Below, piece after piece: positions 42,841 to 52,696 of a stretch of 64,000 bases of DNA; position 1 is the first letter of the stretch, and each line of letters begins with the position of its first letter. The notes under the pieces were generated by a model. The model ran no database searches and was not told the DNA's origin. It saw only the letters and a program-made list of their open reading frames with translations. The position numbers and the translations under genes were made by a program. Origin of the DNA: Ktedonobacteria bacterium brp13 (GTDB taxonomy: Bacteria; Chloroflexota; Ktedonobacteria; Ktedonobacterales; Ktedonobacteraceae); contig AP024096.1 in the NCBI GenBank assembly GCA_015099395.1, positions 6,737,485-6,801,484 of the forward strand, in the 5' to 3' direction.

Positions 42841-43659
42841 TTACGGGAGGCGTGTGAACTTGGAGAAGTCGGGTTTGCGCTTCTCAAGGAAGGCATTCTT
42901 GCCTTCTTTGCCTTCTTCGGTCATGTAGTAGAGCATGGTGGCGTTGCCTGCGAGATCCTGGATGCCGGCGAGGCCATCGGTGTCGGCGTTGAACGCTGAT
43001 TTGAGGAAGCGCAGGGCGATGGGGCTCTTCTCCAGAATCTCACTGCACCACTGTACGGTCTCTTCTTCCAGGCGTTCCAGTGGCACAACGGTGTTGACGA
43101 GACCCATATCTAAGGCCTCTTGTGCGTCGTACTGGCGGCAGAGGTACCAGATCTCGCGAGCCTTTTTGTGACCGACGATACGAGCCATGTAGGTTGCGCC
43201 CCAACCGGCGTCGAAGCTACCAACGCGCGGACCGGTCTGGCCAAAGCGAGCATTGTCGGCTGCAATGGTCAGGTCGCAGAGCATATGCAGGACGTGCCCA
43301 CCACCGATAGCGTAGCCAGCAACCATGGCGATGACTGGCTTCGGCAGATATTTAATAACCTTCTGGAGATCCAGGGCGTTCAAACGGGCTACGCCGTCGT
43401 CGCCAACGTAGCCACCTTCGCCACGGATACGCTGGTCACCACCCGAGCAGAAGGCTTTATCGCCTGCGCCGGTCAGGATAACCACGCCGATCTCGGCATC
43501 TTCGCGACAGAGGTTGAAGGCCTCGATCAGTTCGTTCAGGGTCTGAGGGCGGAAGGCATTGCGCACTTCAGGACGATTGATCGTAATCTTACCGATCCCC
43601 TCGCCCTTCTCAAAGATAATATCGGTATAATCGCGGACTTTTTCCCATGCGACGGTCAT
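42841..43659 (-). CDS. menB: 1,4-Dihydroxy-2-naphthoyl-CoA synthase
   Basis: 272 aa crotonase-fold enzyme closing the second naphthoquinone ring from o-succinylbenzoyl-CoA. Hallmarks: FCSGGDQRIRGEGGYVGDDG (active-site loop specific to MenB), YAIGGGHVLHMLCDLTIAAD (oxyanion hole), GPRVGSFDAGWGATYMARIV and the C-terminal EGKNAFLEKRKPDFSKF. Family assignment is unambiguous. AGGAGA precedes the ATG. It follows menH by about 50 bp at the end of the menF-menD-menH-menB run and is followed by a hairpin. Confidence 0.97.
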   Translation of the reverse strand: MTVAWEKVRDYTDIIFEKGEGIGKITINRPEVRNAFRPQTLNELIEAFNLCREDAEIGVVILTGAGDKAFCSGGDQRIRGEGGYVGDDGVARLNALDLQKVIKYLPKPVIAMVAGYAIGGGHVLHMLCDLTIAADNARFGQTGPRVGSFDAGWGATYMARIVGHKKAREIWYLCRQYDAQEALDMGLVNTVVPLERLEEETVQWCSEILEKSPIALRFLKSAFNADTDGLAGIQDLAGNATMLYYMTEEGKEGKNAFLEKRKPDFSKFTRLP

Positions 43660-43711
43660 ATTGTCTCTCCTTTATCATTGCTGTCTTTGAAATTGTGTTT
43701 AGTTGCTTCTA

Positions 43712-44602
43712 TTATGACAGAGATTGGCAAAACTTGTACACAATAGTTGCAAATGCCTCGGATTGTTCAAAGTGGACGGTATGGCCGCTCTCTGGAACAA
43801 TGGTATGCTGTGCCTGTGGTAAGAGTTGGAACATCTCCTCTGCAATCTTTGTAAACTTGCTATCCTCGCTACCTGTAATCAGGAGGACCGGGATAGCTAA
43901 TGTAGATAGCCGGGTGCGTAGATCAGGTTGTGCTCCCGTGCCGACACCACGTAGACTGTTGGATAGCCCGGTGACGCTGTTCTGGAGCCGCTGTTGACGT
44001 AGCTGTTGCCTTATACGTAAGGGCATGGTGAGCTGAGTGCTAAAGAGCGGTCGGCGTTCCCAGTAGTCCATAAATGACTCGACGCCATATTGTTCAATGC
44101 AGGAGGCAAGCGCCTCATCGCTACGAATGCGTTGCTCTCGCTCCTGCTCGGTGGTCAGGCCGGGGGTCGCACTCTCTAGAATGAGCGCACGGAAGTAGCC
44201 GGAGAGCGCTGTATGGAGCGCGATGCGCCCACCCATCGAGTAGCCCAGTAGGATAGCTTCACCGGAATTAATGCCTGACTGCTGTAACGCTGCCAGGATA
44301 TCAGCGCGGCAATGTTCCATGGCATAGCGTTGTGGCTCGTCGGGTGCGCTCGATCTACCGTGTCCAAGCATGTCCAGCGCAATGACATGAAACCCCCGGT
44401 GTGCGAAGATCTCGCCTTGCGTCCGCCAACTTTCAGTACTGCCGGTAAAGCCGTGTAGCAGGACAATGACAGGACGTCTCTCCTCTGTAGAAGTTGTTGT
44501 AGATGTCGGTCGGCCCCATTCTTGCAGACCAATTTGTACTCCGTTGATTCCGATTGAGCTCTTCATAGCGTCAGTAGTGGTATTGGGAGCAGGCATTTCC
44601 AT
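43712..44602 (-). CDS. menH: MenH-like alpha/beta hydrolase (SHCHC synthase)
   Basis: 296 aa alpha/beta hydrolase expected to release pyruvate from SEPHCHC. Visible: VIVLLHGFTGSTESWR (oxyanion loop), LLGYSMGGRIALHTAL (nucleophile Ser), Asp in VLLITGSEDSKFTKI and His in VPESGHTVHFEQ. The Y-S-M-G-G-R elbow is characteristic of MenH. It is two bases downstream of menD and 50 bp upstream of menB, so it is operonic. About 40 residues longer than E. coli MenH, mostly at the N-terminus. AGGA precedes the ATG. Confidence 0.88.
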   Translation of the reverse strand: MEMPAPNTTTDAMKSSIGINGVQIGLQEWGRPTSTTTSTEERRPVIVLLHGFTGSTESWRTQGEIFAHRGFHVIALDMLGHGRSSAPDEPQRYAMEHCRADILAALQQSGINSGEAILLGYSMGGRIALHTALSGYFRALILESATPGLTTEQEREQRIRSDEALASCIEQYGVESFMDYWERRPLFSTQLTMPLRIRQQLRQQRLQNSVTGLSNSLRGVGTGAQPDLRTRLSTLAIPVLLITGSEDSKFTKIAEEMFQLLPQAQHTIVPESGHTVHFEQSEAFATIVYKFCQSLS

Positions 44603-44604
44603 GG

Positions 44605-46440
44605 TTATCCTAATTCCTCCTGATTATGGAGTGCGCTCCCCATCACTTGCCAGAGCTGGCGATGCATAACAACGTTCTGCTCGCGCTCAGTGCGCACTTC
44701 GATGATATGAAGTCCACCATTGTCTATGCCCTGCTGCACCGCCGCGCGAAACTGTGGCCAGTCCTGTGTCTGGCTGTAACGCCCACCATAGAGATGTGCC
44801 GCATGTTGGAAGTCGAGGCCGATCGGCGTCCCGAAGATCTGCTCAAAATGTTCAGGGTACGCTGCTTGTGACAAGAACGAGAAGATGCCACCGCCGTCAT
44901 TATTGACCAGCACGACAATCAGGTTCAGTTGATGTAAGCGTGTTGCTAACAAGCCGTTGAGATCGTGGAAGAAGGAGAGATCGCCGATCACCAGGACCGT
45001 CGGTTCCGACTCAGGCGCTCCAGCACTGTATCCTGCCGCGCTAGAGACGACCCCATCAATACCGTTTGCACCGCGATTGCCGGCGATCCGGATCGTGTGC
45101 TGACTCCCCCAGAAGAAGGTATCCATGTCGCGTACCGGCATACTATTGCCTGCGAAGAGCGTTGAGTGCTCGGGGAGTAGCGCGGCTAGTTCGGTAAAGA
45201 CCCGGCCCTCGAATGGTGTCTTGAAGTCATAGATACCCGCTTCCAGACTCTGACGTGTGATCTCGTCGGTCCGCTGCCAGGTGTGCAACCATTGGGCATT
45301 CTCCGCTGACTCTTGCGCGAAGATAGTCGTGAGTTGCTGACAGAAGCTGGCAGGATCGGTATGGATCATCCGCGCTGCTAGCTGTGTTGGCTCATACCAG
45401 TCGTTCTGGGCATCGATGACAATCTGCGGACAGTCAGGATAGCGTTGGAGATAGAGCAGGAGCGGCTTGGCGGTCGGCATCGCACCGAAGCGGATGACGA
45501 GCTCTGGCTGTACGCTTGTTATGTTGCTATCCAGGCGCAAAAAGGCGTCGTAGCTGCTGATGATATGACTATGGTCGTGAGGACCACTGCGCAATTGCGA
45601 GAGCGGATCAGCCAGAATAGGGTAGCCCAGCGTCTGCGCAAGTTGGAGGAGCGGCTCTGTCAGTGCGGGATTGTCATAAGGTCCGGCAATGATCAGGCCA
45701 TGCTGACTCGTGCGTATTTGCTCGGCGACCTGCTGCAGCGTCTCTGTGGAGGGAGCGCTGAGTGCAGTATCGTTGACCTGGATGAAGGGAGCGTTATTAG
45801 GACGACCGCCCCAGGCGATAGGATCGCGTTGTGTGAGCGGTGGCAGAGGTTGATCGGCCAGCGGTCCCGGTGTGAGCGGTTCGCGAAAAGGCATATTGAG
45901 ATGCACTGGTCCGGCGGGGACCGCACGTGTCAGTGCGACAGCCCGATCGGTCAGCGTACGTATATAGCGTAGTGCCGCGTTGGTCGCTTCGGGTAGCGCC
46001 ACCTCAGCAAACCATTTGACGTGGTTGCCATAGAGGTGGATCTGATCAATGGTCTGGGGCGCACCATTCTCGCGCAGCTCAGGAGGGCGATCCGCAGTTA
46101 TAATCAATAACGGAACGTGTGTTAGCTTTGCCTCGGCGATTGCCGGAAAGAAATTGGCGGCGGCCGTTCCTGATGTGCAGACCAATGCGACCGCATTACC
46201 CAGCTTCTTCGCCATACCCAACGCAAAGAAGGCCGCAGAGCGCTCATCTATATGCAGCCAGGTTTTGATACCAGGATGCTCGGCCAGCGAGAGTGCGAGC
46301 GGAGTTGAGCGTGAACCGGGACAGATAACGACATTGTGTACACCGGAGCGGTAAAGCTCATCAATACATGCCATTACATATGCATAAGTTGGATTCTCGG
46401 CATGTAACGAGAATTGTCTATCATCATCAGTCTGTGACAT
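44605..46440 (-). CDS. menD: SEPHCHC synthase (thiamine diphosphate enzyme)
   Basis: 611 aa. It adds the succinyl semialdehyde unit from 2-oxoglutarate to isochorismate. The N-terminal domain has VVICPGSRSTPLALSLAEH, LHIDERSAAFFALGMAKK and CTSGTAAANFFPAI; the middle TRAVPAGPVHLNMPFREPL; the C-terminal ThDP/Mg site VIGDLSFFHDLNGLL..VLVNNDGGGIFSFL. Full family length. ATG 46440 is preferred over the frame opening at 46470 because family members begin close to NPTYAYVMACIDEL. Its start is ten bases after the menF stop. Confidence 0.96.
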   Translation of the reverse strand: MSQTDDDRQFSLHAENPTYAYVMACIDELYRSGVHNVVICPGSRSTPLALSLAEHPGIKTWLHIDERSAAFFALGMAKKLGNAVALVCTSGTAAANFFPAIAEAKLTHVPLLIITADRPPELRENGAPQTIDQIHLYGNHVKWFAEVALPEATNAALRYIRTLTDRAVALTRAVPAGPVHLNMPFREPLTPGPLADQPLPPLTQRDPIAWGGRPNNAPFIQVNDTALSAPSTETLQQVAEQIRTSQHGLIIAGPYDNPALTEPLLQLAQTLGYPILADPLSQLRSGPHDHSHIISSYDAFLRLDSNITSVQPELVIRFGAMPTAKPLLLYLQRYPDCPQIVIDAQNDWYEPTQLAARMIHTDPASFCQQLTTIFAQESAENAQWLHTWQRTDEITRQSLEAGIYDFKTPFEGRVFTELAALLPEHSTLFAGNSMPVRDMDTFFWGSQHTIRIAGNRGANGIDGVVSSAAGYSAGAPESEPTVLVIGDLSFFHDLNGLLATRLHQLNLIVVLVNNDGGGIFSFLSQAAYPEHFEQIFGTPIGLDFQHAAHLYGGRYSQTQDWPQFRAAVQQGIDNGGLHIIEVRTEREQNVVMHRQLWQVMGSALHNQEELG

Positions 46441-46450
46441 ACATGTCTCT

Positions 46451-47941
46451 CTATTCTCCACCAAGGCCACGTAGCATCACCTGGAGTTTCCAGCACGACT
46501 CCTGATATTCACTTTCAGGGTCTGAACTGGCAACGATACCGCAACCAGCGAATAATATTGCCTCTTTGCCAGTCACCAGTCCCGAGCGTAACGCGACTGC
46601 GAACTCACCGTTGCCGCTCGCTCCGATCCAGCCGATGGGACTGGCATACCAGCCGCGATCCATATGCTCGTGCTCACGAATCGCAGTCAGAGCTGGCTGG
46701 CGTGGATAGCCACCGACCGCCGGAGTTGGATGTAGATCTTCGATAGCCTCTAAGATGCTATGTCCAGCCTTGAGATCGCCCATCAGCGGTGTCTCAAGGT
46801 GCTGAATATTCTTCAATTTGAGCAGATGTGGTGCATCTGCAACCCAGACGCGTGAGCAGAGTGAGGCCAGGGCATTCTGAATGGTCTCGACGACAACATG
46901 ATGCTCACCTTGATTTTTTATGCTATGTAGAAGTTCATCGCCCAGACGCTGATCCTCTTCGGGGGTCTCGCCACGGGGCGCTGAACCTGCGAGGGCCATC
47001 GTCTGAATCTGACCATCTTCACTGCAGACCAGACGTTCAGGAGTCGCACCGATAAAATAACGTTCCCCACGCTGGATTGCAAAGACATATGCTTCTGCAT
47101 AACTTTGGCGCAGTCGCTGCAGCGTCGCCGGCACAGCAAAATCGTGTCCATTGGCATTGCTTATCTGTATGCTACGTGCCAGGACCGCTTTGGCAAAAGC
47201 ACCTGTATTGATCTGATCGACGACAGTCTGGACCTCGGAGCGCCACCGTTCCGCTGATATAATATCACGAATATGCAGCTGAGTTGTCGTGTTTTGTGAG
47301 GACAGGGGTGTTGTATCTGGCTGTGAGCGTAGAAGAGACTGAATTTTTGTGAGGTGGTCGACGGCGACTGTCGTCAATTGTTCACCATCATTATCTGGCG
47401 CGACAAGCGCGTTGAGCGTGAATGCGGCACACTCCTCATCTGAATGAAAGAGCAACGTAGGGAGGATCAGGAGCCCATCGGGGAAGCCTTCCCATACAGA
47501 TGTACGTGGATTGAGTGGATCAAACGCAAAGCCTCCGAAGAGTAGCGGACCCGTCGTATAGGCAGGCACCTTACCAGGTAAGCGAGCCTTCAGCGCATCT
47601 TGTTTAAGATCGCGCCAGATGGTAGCCGCGATAGCGACACGATCGTTACCTGTCGTCTCAATCGTCGTAGCCTCGCCTGTTCCGACCAGCGCACGCTGAT
47701 CAGCGGTCCGAGACCAGAAGAAGCGGTTACCAAGACCAAGCTTCTCAAATGCCGAAAACATCGTAACAGGGTCGAAGGGCGATACGGGCAGAGTGATGCT
47801 TACGAGGATGCGGCGTTGTCGTGTTTGCGCGCGCGTGATCGCTTCTTGAAAGATAGCAAAGATGTCATCACGATGATAACTAGCAGACCAGTCAGCGGTA
47901 GTCTCTGGGGCTACCGGTATATGTGTAGATGCAATATCCAT
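46451..47941 (-). CDS. menF: Isochorismate synthase
   Basis: 496 aa chorismate-utilising enzyme converting chorismate to isochorismate, the entry step to menaquinone. Conserved features: KAVLARSIQIS, FAIQRGERYFIGATPERLVC, LAGSAPRGETPEEDQRLGDE, HHVVVETIQNAL, HLETPLMGDLK, HPTPAVGGYPRQPAL, WYASPIGWIGASGNGEFAVALRSG and the Mg-site glutamate in SDPESEYQESCWKL. Entry domains such as EntC are similar, but linkage to menD-menH-menB supports MenF. It is first in the operon; no strong promoter was identified upstream. Confidence 0.94.
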   Translation of the reverse strand: MDIASTHIPVAPETTADWSASYHRDDIFAIFQEAITRAQTRQRRILVSITLPVSPFDPVTMFSAFEKLGLGNRFFWSRTADQRALVGTGEATTIETTGNDRVAIAATIWRDLKQDALKARLPGKVPAYTTGPLLFGGFAFDPLNPRTSVWEGFPDGLLILPTLLFHSDEECAAFTLNALVAPDNDGEQLTTVAVDHLTKIQSLLRSQPDTTPLSSQNTTTQLHIRDIISAERWRSEVQTVVDQINTGAFAKAVLARSIQISNANGHDFAVPATLQRLRQSYAEAYVFAIQRGERYFIGATPERLVCSEDGQIQTMALAGSAPRGETPEEDQRLGDELLHSIKNQGEHHVVVETIQNALASLCSRVWVADAPHLLKLKNIQHLETPLMGDLKAGHSILEAIEDLHPTPAVGGYPRQPALTAIREHEHMDRGWYASPIGWIGASGNGEFAVALRSGLVTGKEAILFAGCGIVASSDPESEYQESCWKLQVMLRGLGGE

Positions 47942-48317
47942 AAAGCTTCACCAGCAGTATATCTGTGTATGAGATATCAATAAAGCGACCATGCAATCAA
48001 AAAAGTTATACTCAACTGTGAGTCGTGTCTGTGGGCAGGCATGTGTTCCACTTGATCGTAGCGGTCACACTCTTTATACAAAGAGATACACAGACCATAA
48101 GCAGGAGTATGACCAGAGGGGCGATATTTCTGCAGTGGTAAACACGCCAGAAGCAGTGCCTGTCGTATTATAGCACGACGATGTAGAATCTACCAAAGTG
48201 ATAGCCGTACAGCATGCATAGCTGGCTTATAGGAGCGATAAGGTAGATTGAGATAGATTGATGCTATCTTTTTGTTGTGCGATCTTCGTATGAGCTCGTT
48301 TGCAATAGATACATGCT
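47942..48317. other. Intergenic region upstream of menF
   Basis: 376 bp. It should contain the men promoter (minus strand), but no convincing -35/-10 pair was found. No gene, riboswitch or strong hairpin was recognised. Confidence 0.35.
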
Positions 48318-48734
48318 TTAAAGTGCGTGTATCATTCGTACTCGCTTATCTTCAATATGCACAACATTTAACGTATGGGCATCACAGTCGCGCATATCTC
48401 TGCCGATTAAGCCGATCCCCATCTCAGAAGGAATGGGATCAGTGTAGTCGCGTGTAGAGACATAGTTGAGCATATCGGGATGGTGCCCGGTCACGATCCA
48501 GCCGCCAAGAGGGCGTGGGAGTGCGACGACCTCGAAATCAGCCGCTGACGTGCCTATTGAGACGGGTCCCCATGTCGACATAATCTGTCTGGCCTGTGCT
48601 GCCAGATTCGCCTCAGGTTGCATCAAGATCAGACATGTACCATTTTCAAACATAACCCAGCTTTTCTGGTCACCCACAATAAGAGATCGCCAGAGGTTGA
48701 CCATGGAGCCAATCTCTTGCTGACTTTCGTTCAT
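48318..48734 (-). CDS. Small protein of unknown function
   Basis: 138 aa, soluble, no signal peptide or membrane helix. Readable segments: LWRSLIVGDQKSWVMFENGT, LIGRDMRDCDAHTLNVVHIE and a Trp/Pro-containing middle (PRPLGGWIVTGHHPDMLNYV). I do not recognise a family. The start is supported by AAAGGTAG eight bases upstream of the ATG. It stands between menF and the DNA polymerase gene on the same strand, with gaps of about 380 and 180 bp, so it is probably monocistronic. Confidence 0.6.
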   Translation of the reverse strand: MNESQQEIGSMVNLWRSLIVGDQKSWVMFENGTCLILMQPEANLAAQARQIMSTWGPVSIGTSAADFEVVALPRPLGGWIVTGHHPDMLNYVSTRDYTDPIPSEMGIGLIGRDMRDCDAHTLNVVHIEDKRVRMIHAL

Positions 48735-48918
48735 AAGAGGCTACCTTTCTATTGGTAATAAAGTCTTCCTATATACCTTCTGTTTTCAATGAGCATTGCT
48801 ATCTATTTCCTAGTATTTTTGCATACGGCCTGTTCCCTGTAAAGAGTTTGTCCAATGTTTATAAACCGTGGGTCTGCGACCTGTATCCTATCTATGTTAT
48901 AGCCTATCTGTATAACGT

Positions 48919-51471
48919 CTAACGTTCCTGGTTCTGGTAGCGAATCCAGAGCGGCTGAATCTGCTCGACGGGAGGGTCGAGATCAAAGAGGCTGGGCTGG
49001 TCATTGAGGCGGAGCAGGCGTTCAAAGGACTCTTTAGTGAAGGCTTTACTCAGGCGCATGGCATAGGAGTTGCGTAGGACCTGGAGGTAGTGCTCGACGT
49101 CGTAGTCGCGGCGGTCGGCGACGTCGTGGTGTGTGATGATACGGATAGCTTTCTGAGCAACGTTGATACTGTTTTCCGACGGTCGTTCTTGCGTCCGCCA
49201 GTCATCGACGACCGTTGCCTCTTCATTCTCATCAGGGAGCCAGATGTAGCCCTTGCGTGAGCGATAGAAGCGGACGCGTTCTCCCTGGTACCATTGTGTG
49301 CGTCCAGCGGCGAGCAGGGCTTCGTATGCCGGTTCGGGGTGACTGATGCGGAGTGTTTGATAGGCGGCGGGTGTCTTGCTGAGCTTGACGCGCGTTGCGA
49401 GGTCAGAGGCTGGGAGACGGCGGTTGCGCAGGTCGGATACGGTCTCCAGATAGGCGTTGCGCACGCCGATAATATCCCCCTCCATCAGTCGTTGGAGTGC
49501 GGTATGTAAGAAGCGCTCGCCGAATGGTTCGGCGCGACTGGAACGCAGGGCCACGCCGCGTACAACAAGGTGACCATCATATGTGAGTAGTGCATAGTTC
49601 TTGACTTCGTGGCTGAGCATCGCACGATAGCGTCCCTCATATTCCAGATGGATACCGGCAGGTAGTTCAGCGCCTATGGCGTTGACCAGAGCTTGCTCTT
49701 TCTTCTCGCTCCATCCCTGAGGGACGGCAAAATAGACACCATCGGTATCAGCCTCGATCAAGGCCATGCCACGTGAACGTAGAGCATTGAGGACCTGATC
49801 CAGGATCGCACGACCCTGACGTGTGACCTCGCCGGCTGCCCGTCCATCGGCAAAGAGGGCCAGTGAGCCCGCACCCATATAGCCATAAGCGGCATTGATC
49901 AGAATCTTCATTGCCGATTGGGTTGCTGTATGGTGGTTCGCCTCAACCGAACCTTTGCGTGCTCGCCGGGCCGCCTCTTTATGTGCCAGGCGTAGATCGG
50001 TAAGCTGACTTAATACGCCGAGTAATATGTTTAGTCGATCGCTGGCTGGCCCAATCTGATAGGTGCGCATGAGCGAGGGGTACAGCGAGGCGATATCGGC
50101 CTTGACGACCTGTTCCGCCACTCCATTAGCGAATAGCTGGACGGTACCACCAGCGTGTAAGCCATCTTCCATATGCTGTTGGGCCGCCTGATAGGGTGGA
50201 GCGGCCCCCTTACGCAGATAGCTGCGCACTAAAATAGGTTCAAGGACACCTGTAGCTGGTCCTGCTGAAGCCAGACGTTCATAGCGACGAGGAGCCATGC
50301 CTGCCAGTGCAAACGGAGCTCCCATCAGGCGTCGTGAGAGTCCATCTACCTCACTCACATCATCCAACGCATACTGGCGCACACGAGCGGGATCTTTGAT
50401 GTAGGTCTCGAAGATATCTGCTCCTTCGATATACACACGATTGCGGCTGGCGATGCCAAAATATTTCGCAGCATCTTTGAGACCATAGCTGGGGATGTCA
50501 CGTACCACATAATCGTGGCGGCGTACGGCATCCAGTGTATCGATCAGCTCACGGCCAGGAATGCTATAGCGACGACGTTTGCGTGCCTCTGGTCCCACGG
50601 CGAGCGTCTCCTGATAGCCTTCAAGCAATAGAGGACCCCCAGCGCGTCCAAGTTCCAGTGGAACACGCTGGACAGCGGCACGGTGTTCTAAAAAAGGCAG
50701 ATCGAAGCCGAAGAGGTTATGATTTTCTATAACATCGGGATCGTGCTTGCGGATAAGCGCGCAGAGGTCGTAGATGAGTTTTGCCTCATCCTCTGGTGTC
50801 GGAGCCTCTAGCGTAGTAGCCAGACCATGGCTATCGCGCAGCGAGACGAGGAAGATACGTCCACGGTGAGGATCGAGCGCAGTCGTTTCCAGATCGAATT
50901 GGAGGCGATGAATATCGCTATAGAGCATGCCACGATAGTAGACCTTGCCAGTACTCATCAGATATTGCTCGACGGGTCCGACGCGATAGTAGCTATCGGG
51001 CAGGTCGTTCATACTGTAGACGGGGTGCTGCAGACGCTGACCGATCCCCTCTAGTATAGCGCGTTCAAGGGTGCGTGCCTCGCGTGCGAAGAGCAGATAG
51101 TGATACGAAGCGGTGGGGCCTTCGAGTTCACGATAGCGGACACGGACACGCTGTGGGACATGCTCATCGTAGGGTTGGAGTGCATCGCCGAGATACATAA
51201 CATCTTCAAGCGAGGTTGACAGGACCCAGGGGCGGTAGTGCTCGGTACTGCAAATGATACGATCCTCTACGCGTCGCCAGACGATAGCGCGTCCGTCGCG
51301 ATGGACATAGACAGAGACGATGCCCGGTGTAGGATTCCAGCCGAAGAGATTCTCATCTTCTACAGGTGGCTGTAGCGCTGCATCCGGCCTCCTCTGCTCT
51401 TCCTCGCCCACATGCGTATCAGTCACAAATGCGCTCCTAACATTGCGAAAAGAAACGTTTGTTCTAAGCAT
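48919..51471 (-). CDS. polB: Family B DNA polymerase (Pol II-like)
   Basis: 850 aa. The 3'-5' exonuclease domain shows the DxE motif (FDLETTALDPHRGR, about residue 192), the NHNLFGFDLPFL motif and YALDDVSEVDGLSRR. The polymerase domain has motif A KADIASLYPSLM (about 457), motif B KILINAAYGYMGA and motif C ADTDGVYF (about 571). All catalytic residues are present. The length is near bacterial Pol II (about 780 aa) with extra N-terminal residues (about 1-45) that may reflect a too-distal start; no good ribosome-binding site precedes the ATG. A role in damage tolerance is usual for the family. Sequence type is bacterial/archaeal rather than phage protein-primed. Confidence 0.92.
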   Translation of the reverse strand: MLRTNVSFRNVRSAFVTDTHVGEEEQRRPDAALQPPVEDENLFGWNPTPGIVSVYVHRDGRAIVWRRVEDRIICSTEHYRPWVLSTSLEDVMYLGDALQPYDEHVPQRVRVRYRELEGPTASYHYLLFAREARTLERAILEGIGQRLQHPVYSMNDLPDSYYRVGPVEQYLMSTGKVYYRGMLYSDIHRLQFDLETTALDPHRGRIFLVSLRDSHGLATTLEAPTPEDEAKLIYDLCALIRKHDPDVIENHNLFGFDLPFLEHRAAVQRVPLELGRAGGPLLLEGYQETLAVGPEARKRRRYSIPGRELIDTLDAVRRHDYVVRDIPSYGLKDAAKYFGIASRNRVYIEGADIFETYIKDPARVRQYALDDVSEVDGLSRRLMGAPFALAGMAPRRYERLASAGPATGVLEPILVRSYLRKGAAPPYQAAQQHMEDGLHAGGTVQLFANGVAEQVVKADIASLYPSLMRTYQIGPASDRLNILLGVLSQLTDLRLAHKEAARRARKGSVEANHHTATQSAMKILINAAYGYMGAGSLALFADGRAAGEVTRQGRAILDQVLNALRSRGMALIEADTDGVYFAVPQGWSEKKEQALVNAIGAELPAGIHLEYEGRYRAMLSHEVKNYALLTYDGHLVVRGVALRSSRAEPFGERFLHTALQRLMEGDIIGVRNAYLETVSDLRNRRLPASDLATRVKLSKTPAAYQTLRISHPEPAYEALLAAGRTQWYQGERVRFYRSRKGYIWLPDENEEATVVDDWRTQERPSENSINVAQKAIRIITHHDVADRRDYDVEHYLQVLRNSYAMRLSKAFTKESFERLLRLNDQPSLFDLDPPVEQIQPLWIRYQNQER

Positions 51472-51569
51472 ACCACGCAGCTCAAGCGATTACAAGACAT
51501 TACAATAAGGACACCCCATCATTCTATTCCATTCAAGACAAGATATCTTTGTTGTTTTGTTTATCGTTG

Positions 51570-52271
51570 TTACAGTTCGTTGTCTGGATTGATAATGGTA
51601 TGAATACGCTTGTAGGCATGATTCAGGATGGAGGCGTGGCGATAGCGTCCAGCTTTGTCTGCTGGTAGTGAGCGGACATACTCCTGGATGGTGATGCCAG
51701 CATGATCGAATGCATCCTGGAGGGGTGTTGCTTCGTCGCGACTAAAGGCCATACGGTTCGCGAGGTCCATGAGGAGCGCCTGCTTCTGCTTGCCTGGGAA
51801 GCCGGCGATGGAGAGCGCAATATGTGAAAAGACCTGCTCCTGGTAAATCTTCTCGATAACCTGATCAAGGGGATGCTCTTTGGTATCGGCATTGAGCGGA
51901 CCATAGGTAGCGTTGGCTTCTGCGACATGGTAGAAACGGCGATCGTGGCGACGAAAATCACGGTAGGTGTTGTAGGCAATGGTCATGCTGATCTGCATCA
52001 GTGATTGAACTGGCGTCGCCGTCCCCTGTTCAGCTTTTAGCAAACGCTCGAAGATCTTACGCATACTTTCTTGCACGATATCATCGATGACATCCGCCTC
52101 CTGTCCCAACCAGCTGGGCACAGGAAAATCATGTACTCGCGAGGTAACAAACGCACGTAAGCCGTTGTAGAGCGCGATCCAGGTGGCCTCGCTCGGCATC
52201 GTCTGCGTCGTTTGCGCAGTATCTGCAGCCTCTAGAGCGGCATCGGCATCTTGTGCTAATGGATCTATCAT
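51570..52271 (-). CDS. Sigma-70 region 2-like protein
   Basis: 233 aa. The segment LRAFVTSRVHDFPVPSWLGQ, then DDIVQESMRKIFERLL and IAYNTYRDFRRHDRRF has the pattern of sigma-70 region 2 (core-binding helix, then an aromatic and basic DNA-melting helix). The C-terminal part (KQKQALLMDLANRM, ITIQEYVRSLPAD, ILNHAYKRI) could be a divergent region 4 but is not convincing. An ECF-like or degenerate sigma protein is the best reading, moderately supported. ATG 52271 has GGAG nine bases upstream; the frame extends to 52394 without support. Confidence 0.6.
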   Translation of the reverse strand: MIDPLAQDADAALEAADTAQTTQTMPSEATWIALYNGLRAFVTSRVHDFPVPSWLGQEADVIDDIVQESMRKIFERLLKAEQGTATPVQSLMQISMTIAYNTYRDFRRHDRRFYHVAEANATYGPLNADTKEHPLDQVIEKIYQEQVFSHIALSIAGFPGKQKQALLMDLANRMAFSRDEATPLQDAFDHAGITIQEYVRSLPADKAGRYRHASILNHAYKRIHTIINPDNEL

Positions 52272-52696
52272 GACAGTACGCTCCTTCTCAATAGTATGTG
52301 CGCGCCTGCCTTGAGACTGGCGGCTCATAGAAAGTTCCAGGACGGAAAAGGGAGCTGCCGCTTTTTGTAACGAAGGTGAGGTTCCCTGACCCATAGGGAA
52401 AGCGGCAACACTCTAAGCGTACTGTGTGAGGAGGTAGAAGGGAACGGCATGTTATAGGCATCTCAGGGGCAGAAAAAAGATGCCCTATGCTGCCCTATTC
52501 AGCATCTTCCTGCTGTGTCTGCTGCCAACGCAGGAATGAGGAAAGGGAGGCGCAATGGGATATTATGAGATTGTCTGTGAGATTGTCGTGCAATATAGAC
52601 GCAACATATGGCTCTCTATAAATTACAGAGAATTATCTTTTCTGTTGCGTCGCTAGCATGGGCAATCTGCACAGCTCCCCATCCATCCATTCTTCT
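52272..52696. other. Intergenic region between sigma-like and adenosine deaminase genes
   Basis: 425 bp. Contains the terminator at 52473-52508. Weaker complementary tracts (GCAACATATGG / TTCTGTTGC) occur near 52600-52650. No additional gene is supported. Confidence 0.45.
52473..52508 (-). terminator. Rho-independent terminator downstream of adenosine deaminase gene
   Basis: AAGATGC (52477-52483) pairs with GCATCTT (52502-52508); on the minus strand the stem is followed by a T-run (52473-52478). An inner TGCTG/CAGCA pairing is also possible. Confidence 0.65.
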
